64,000 nucleotides of DNA from Colius striatus. Lineage: Eukaryota > Chordata > Aves > Coliiformes > Coliidae. The stretch spans positions 5,197,501-5,261,500 of the forward strand of contig NC_084767.1 in assembly GCF_028858725.1 (NCBI RefSeq). Direction: 5' to 3'. The translations under genes were made by a program, and so were the position numbers. The notes beneath the pieces were generated by a model. The model did no database searches. It worked only from the letters and a program-made list of their open reading frames with translations, and was not told where the DNA came from. Below, piece after piece: positions 60,216 through 64,000 of the stretch. The stretch's first letter is position 1; every line of letters starts with the position of its first letter.

Positions 60216-63181
60216 GATGAGGAGACAGTGGTGGCTAGTCCTGGGAAGATCAGATCAAGTAGATGAATGCCTGGATTTCTGTGCAGGGAAGGATGGTTCA
60301 GGCCATCGTGGAGCTGTTCTCTGTCACCACTGCTTCACCCCTCCTTGCAGCTGGATGGGAGGAGCACTGACAGCATTGCTTCCTTCATAGGGTTTTATTT
60401 AATGTTTGCTAACTGTTGCCCTTCTGTTCATTCAGATTTTATGGGAATGTGCTTTTTGTAACCAGTTTTTATTGTGATTCATATATTTCCTGCCTTCTGT
60501 TTTATTTTGGGACATGCAACTGTGGGTGGTTTTTTTTTTTTAAGGAAACTGAGTGGTTAATCTTAATCCCCAGGACTCAGTTTGGAAAGTCATTCTCAGA
60601 AACATAGCTTGAAAGCAACATTCTCAGAAAGTGTTGCTTGAAAAGACTTTTATCTGATAATATCTTGTATCTATTTCCATTACTGCCTCTGGGAAAGAAA
60701 AAAAGAGAGTAAAGAAAAAAGCATTCAGGCTTTAATTCTCAAAGGCATTTGAGAAAATCTGGAGAAACTGCCACAGGATAAACTGATTTTACCAGTCAGA
60801 GACAGGGAGAAAAGTACTGCAGACACTTAGAGACACTCTCAGTCTCATCTGAAAAAGTGCTTTTCCAAATTACAGAGGTACCTCGGGGCTCACTGAATCC
60901 AAATTTCGCTGTCACTGGGTTATGCTTTTTCATCATCACTTTGGTATTCTAATATAAATGAAATATTTATCCTTGAATTATTTCTTTATTGCATGTTTTA
61001 TGCATAGCTACCTTTTCTTTGTGCCTTTACACTAAAAATAATTGAACTGCATATAAATAGATGAAGCAGCTATGTTAGAGTCTCCAAATACAGTTAACCT
61101 GTCAGGAAAGGCAGTTTTCTTCTCCAGTATTTGCAGTACAATTTGCAATAGAATTACTTCTCAAAGTCTTGGAGGGGGAAGAAAAAATGAAACAAACAGG
61201 TCCTAAATGTCTGTAGTCTTGGCTTAGATGCACATCTGGCACCTCTGTTCTTCACGCAGCCAGAGCATCCTGCTGCCTCTCTCTGCTTCCTCCAGCTCTC
61301 CTGGCTACATCCCAGCCAATGAAGCTTTCCTCCAAGTCTGTATCTCTGCTGGGCACTAGGTATGCCATTTCCCTGACAGATTTGAAATATGTTCAGGTTT
61401 GCAATGTTACATTGCACCGAAACAACTCCGTGTTTGTATATTCAATGCTAATCTTGCTGGAATCCGAGCATACCACATAATCACTGCTAAATAAAGGCTA
61501 AAGCAAAGCAGATGTATCCAGAGTGTTGGAGCACTGGAGTGACAGATGCTCGTTGCACCATTTACAAACATTAATTAACATTAATGTACTGTTCAGGCAT
61601 CAAATTAGCACGGTCCCTTGAGAGAGATGACGTTTTGGAGGTTCCCCAAACGCCGTGCTCTGCAGTGGCAGTTGCTCTGCAGATGCAGCCTTCTCCCTGT
61701 GTGGGGTGGGAGGGCATGTGCAGGGGACCCAGGAGTGGCCAGGTTTAGGTGGTCACTGGTCCTACCCACCCTGCCTGCTGCTTCACCTTTCCTGTGCTGT
61801 GTCGTGTCACTCTCTGTGTCTCTCTTTTGCAGGGTGATGCAGCTGATGCAGATGAGGCACAGGCTAAACTGACTTGTCAAAGGATGCCTGGCCATGGTGG
61901 GGCTTGAGGGCAGGAGCATGATATCTTTCTCAAGGATGGGGAGAAAGCAGCTGTGCCCAGCAGTGCTCTGCTAAACATCTGCTGTCTGGCCAGGGGCAGG
62001 GGGAGGTTGTTAGTGTGAAGACTTCTTAGGTTTTAAATAGCTATCAGTAAGTAATGATTAGGCAGTCGGCAATCTGATTATGTGACACAAATTCCAACTA
62101 CAGTTTCAAACCAGGCTATAAATCCCCTGTGCCCTTTTCAGCTGGAAAGGCATCTGATCTCATACAGCTCCCAGGTGCTTAGGTAGAGGAACAGGGAGGC
62201 AGCACAGGAAGAGGTTGAGCAAAGGCAAATGGAAACAATCCACGAGAGCTTAGGCATGCAACATGTAGCTGCAGAGTTATCCTGGTCAGCACTCGGCTCA
62301 GGAGGAAAACTTAACACAAGGTTTGCAGAATTCCAGTCCGAGAGCATTAAGAAAAATAACAGAGCAGATGGCCATGGCACAGCCTGAGGGATGCACTGTC
62401 CTTTATTAATCCTTACAAACCCTCTAGAAATATGGTGATTTATTTTGCCACTGTTTCTGCCAATAGCCCTCCCCACACACAGACCCACACGGGGACCATG
62501 AAGTAGTCCTCTATCTCCATTTGGCAACATACGTTTGTTTGTATTCCTAGCTAAATTTATCCAGTTCCAATTAACTGCTCTCTTTAGCATTTTTCTCAGT
62601 GTAATTATCTCAACACCAGCAGGCTGTTGTTTTTCTAATAAGAACTTAATTTTGTCCGATATAATCATTTTTAGGACCTTTTCTTTTTCCCTTGACCAGC
62701 GATGCATAACTTTGTTGTATTTGGCATAGTCAGAGACTGTGGCTTATTTGCTCAGTGGGAAAAAGGAAAAGAGAAAGAGCTGTTCTCTCTCTCTCAAAAA
62801 AAGTGAAAAACTGGTTATGCAGAGAATCTGGTTTCACTGAAATATCAGCAAAGCCAGTAGTGCTGTTTTAGTTTCACACAGGCACAAATAAATTGAGATC
62901 TTTAGACTTCATCACTTGGTCAGGGTTCAGCTGGAGACTCTGAACCATTCGATTCCCTGGGGAGTTTGCAAAACCATGCTCAGGTGTGGGTTTCGTGGTG
63001 TGCACCAGAGTGCAGCTCCAAAAAGGCAAAGGGATTTTCCAAAGTAGCCAAATTCCTTTACATAGCTGGTGGCCCATGAAGAGAAGCAGCATCTCTCTTC
63101 TGAGGTCAATGTCTGTCACCTGCAAGAGTTTTCCATCAGTGCAGTTCAGGGTCTTCAGCATCTGAGCTGGCTGCTGGGGAG

Positions 63182-63431
63182 GAAGGGGCAAAAGGTAACA
63201 GGCACAAGCTGGAACACACTTGAACATGAGAAGAAACTTCTTGGTTGTAAGGGTGAGGGAGCCCTGGCACAGGCTGCCCAGGGAGAGTGTGGAGGCTCCT
63301 TCTCTGCAGGTTTCCAAACCCACCTGGATGTGTTCCTGTGTGACCTGATGGAGAGGAACCTGCTTTAGCAGGGGATTGGACTGGATGATCCCTTCTAACC
63401 CCAACCATTCTGTGAGTCTGTGATTCCATGA
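63182..63431 (+). mobile_element. CR1 LINE 3' fragment (third subfamily)
   Basis: From 'aaggtaacaggcacaagctg' and 'gagccctggcacaggctgcc' through 'tgtgtgacctgatggagagg' and 'aacctgctttagcaggggat' to three ATTCTRTG-like units. Same subfamily as 52625-53133. The 176-codon frame on the opposite strand crosses it and is a shadow. Confidence 0.94.
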
Positions 63432-64000
63432 GGCAGCCCTGCAACTCCTCTGCAGGCTCAGTCTCCTCCCAGGTGTCAGATTAAGAGCAGAGTCCCCTCA
63501 GCTGGAGGGGTCTGGCTGTTTCTTGTGGTGTTTCTTCGGCGTCTCTTTTCCTTAGGAAGTCACAAACAGGTCATCCCCACTTTGGTGTTTAAGGCATGGT
63601 TCAGCAGACATGGGCATGGCTGTTGCATCCTGACTTTGTAGAGACCTAAGAGCACTCACAGATTTCCCACTCTCTTGTTTTCTTTTTTTTCCAGATTATT
63701 TAAGGAGGGCAAAAAAAAAATCATTGAGTATGAATAGTTAGTAAATTTCCCTTGGCTCATTTTGGCCCCAGTGATGATTAAACATATGGTATGTATGTAA
63801 TTTTACACATGCACATGACACCAAATGGTTTTAAATGCGTGCCACCCACAGAACCAATCTGTTTAGTAAAGGTGGGGGTGTATTTGTCTGTGATACTGAA
63901 GGAGCTTCTTGCAGGGTAGTGTCTACAAATCTGTAGCTTGAACTAAACTGTATTGTAAACTAAGGACATACTTCAATTTTGCTCCAAGGGCAAGGAATTA

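Larger units (their letters stand above)
54807..64000 (+). other. HTR4: HTR4 intron after coding exon 3, partial
   Basis: At least 9.2 kb. I looked for the next exon (expected to start with the Tyr of DRY and a Y-A-I-C-C-Q-like segment) and did not find it, so it lies beyond the right edge. Apart from two CR1 fragments (about 59920 and 63182), 54807-59919, 60216-63181 and 63432-64000 hold nothing I recognise. The longest open frame of the window (189 codons, minus strand, 62138-62707) lies here but matches no family I know. Confidence 0.85.

Noticed and set aside
62138..62707. Longest open frame in the window (189 codons, minus strand)
   Set aside because: No domain, motif or splice context recognised. 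In 64 kb and six frames about one such frame is expected by chance.
1..64000. ADRB2, expected near HTR4 in vertebrates, or CRISPR arrays, tRNA or rRNA genes
   Set aside because: ADRB2 is a single long frame of about 400 codons and no such frame exists here. No spaced direct repeats or cloverleaf genes were seen.

Overview
The window looks like bird (avian/archosaur-type) nuclear DNA: AT-leaning, CpG-poor, with no bacterial-style coding and many CR1 LINE fragments whose 3' ends finish in the typical ATTCTRTG repeats. There is one recognisable gene, the 5' coding part of HTR4 (serotonin 5-HT4 receptor, a Gs-coupled class A GPCR), on the + strand and running off the right edge.

Layout. Bases 1-29565 lie 5' of the first HTR4 coding exon. 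They hold CR1 fragments (about 1254-1355, 14921-15080, 15302-15653), an antisense fragment of an ancient LINE reverse transcriptase (about 17375-18300), and otherwise unrecognised non-coding DNA. No CpG-island-like promoter is visible by eye, so this stretch may be intron or 5' flank. A small exon (29566-29647) carries the HTR4 start codon and the first 8 2/3 codons, preceded by a short upstream ORF whose stop overlaps the start. A 23.9-kb intron follows (29648-53531), with CR1 copies and a compound pentanucleotide microsatellite (46091-46180). Exon 2 (53532-53657) encodes the N-terminal tail and TM1. Exon 3 (54606-54806) encodes TM2, the first extracellular loop and TM3 to the D-R of the DRY motif. 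The rest is the partial next intron, with two more CR1 copies.

The three coding segments join in phase (each intron interrupts a codon after its second base) into 117 codons plus two bases. By my recollection of the human protein the numbering matches residue for residue: N7 glycosylation sequon, N37 (1.50), D66 (2.50), C93 (3.25), D100 (3.32), D117-R118. The Tyr of DRY and all later exons lie beyond the window. I found no convincing second gene, tRNA, rRNA or new system. Most other open frames are short and consistent with chance.
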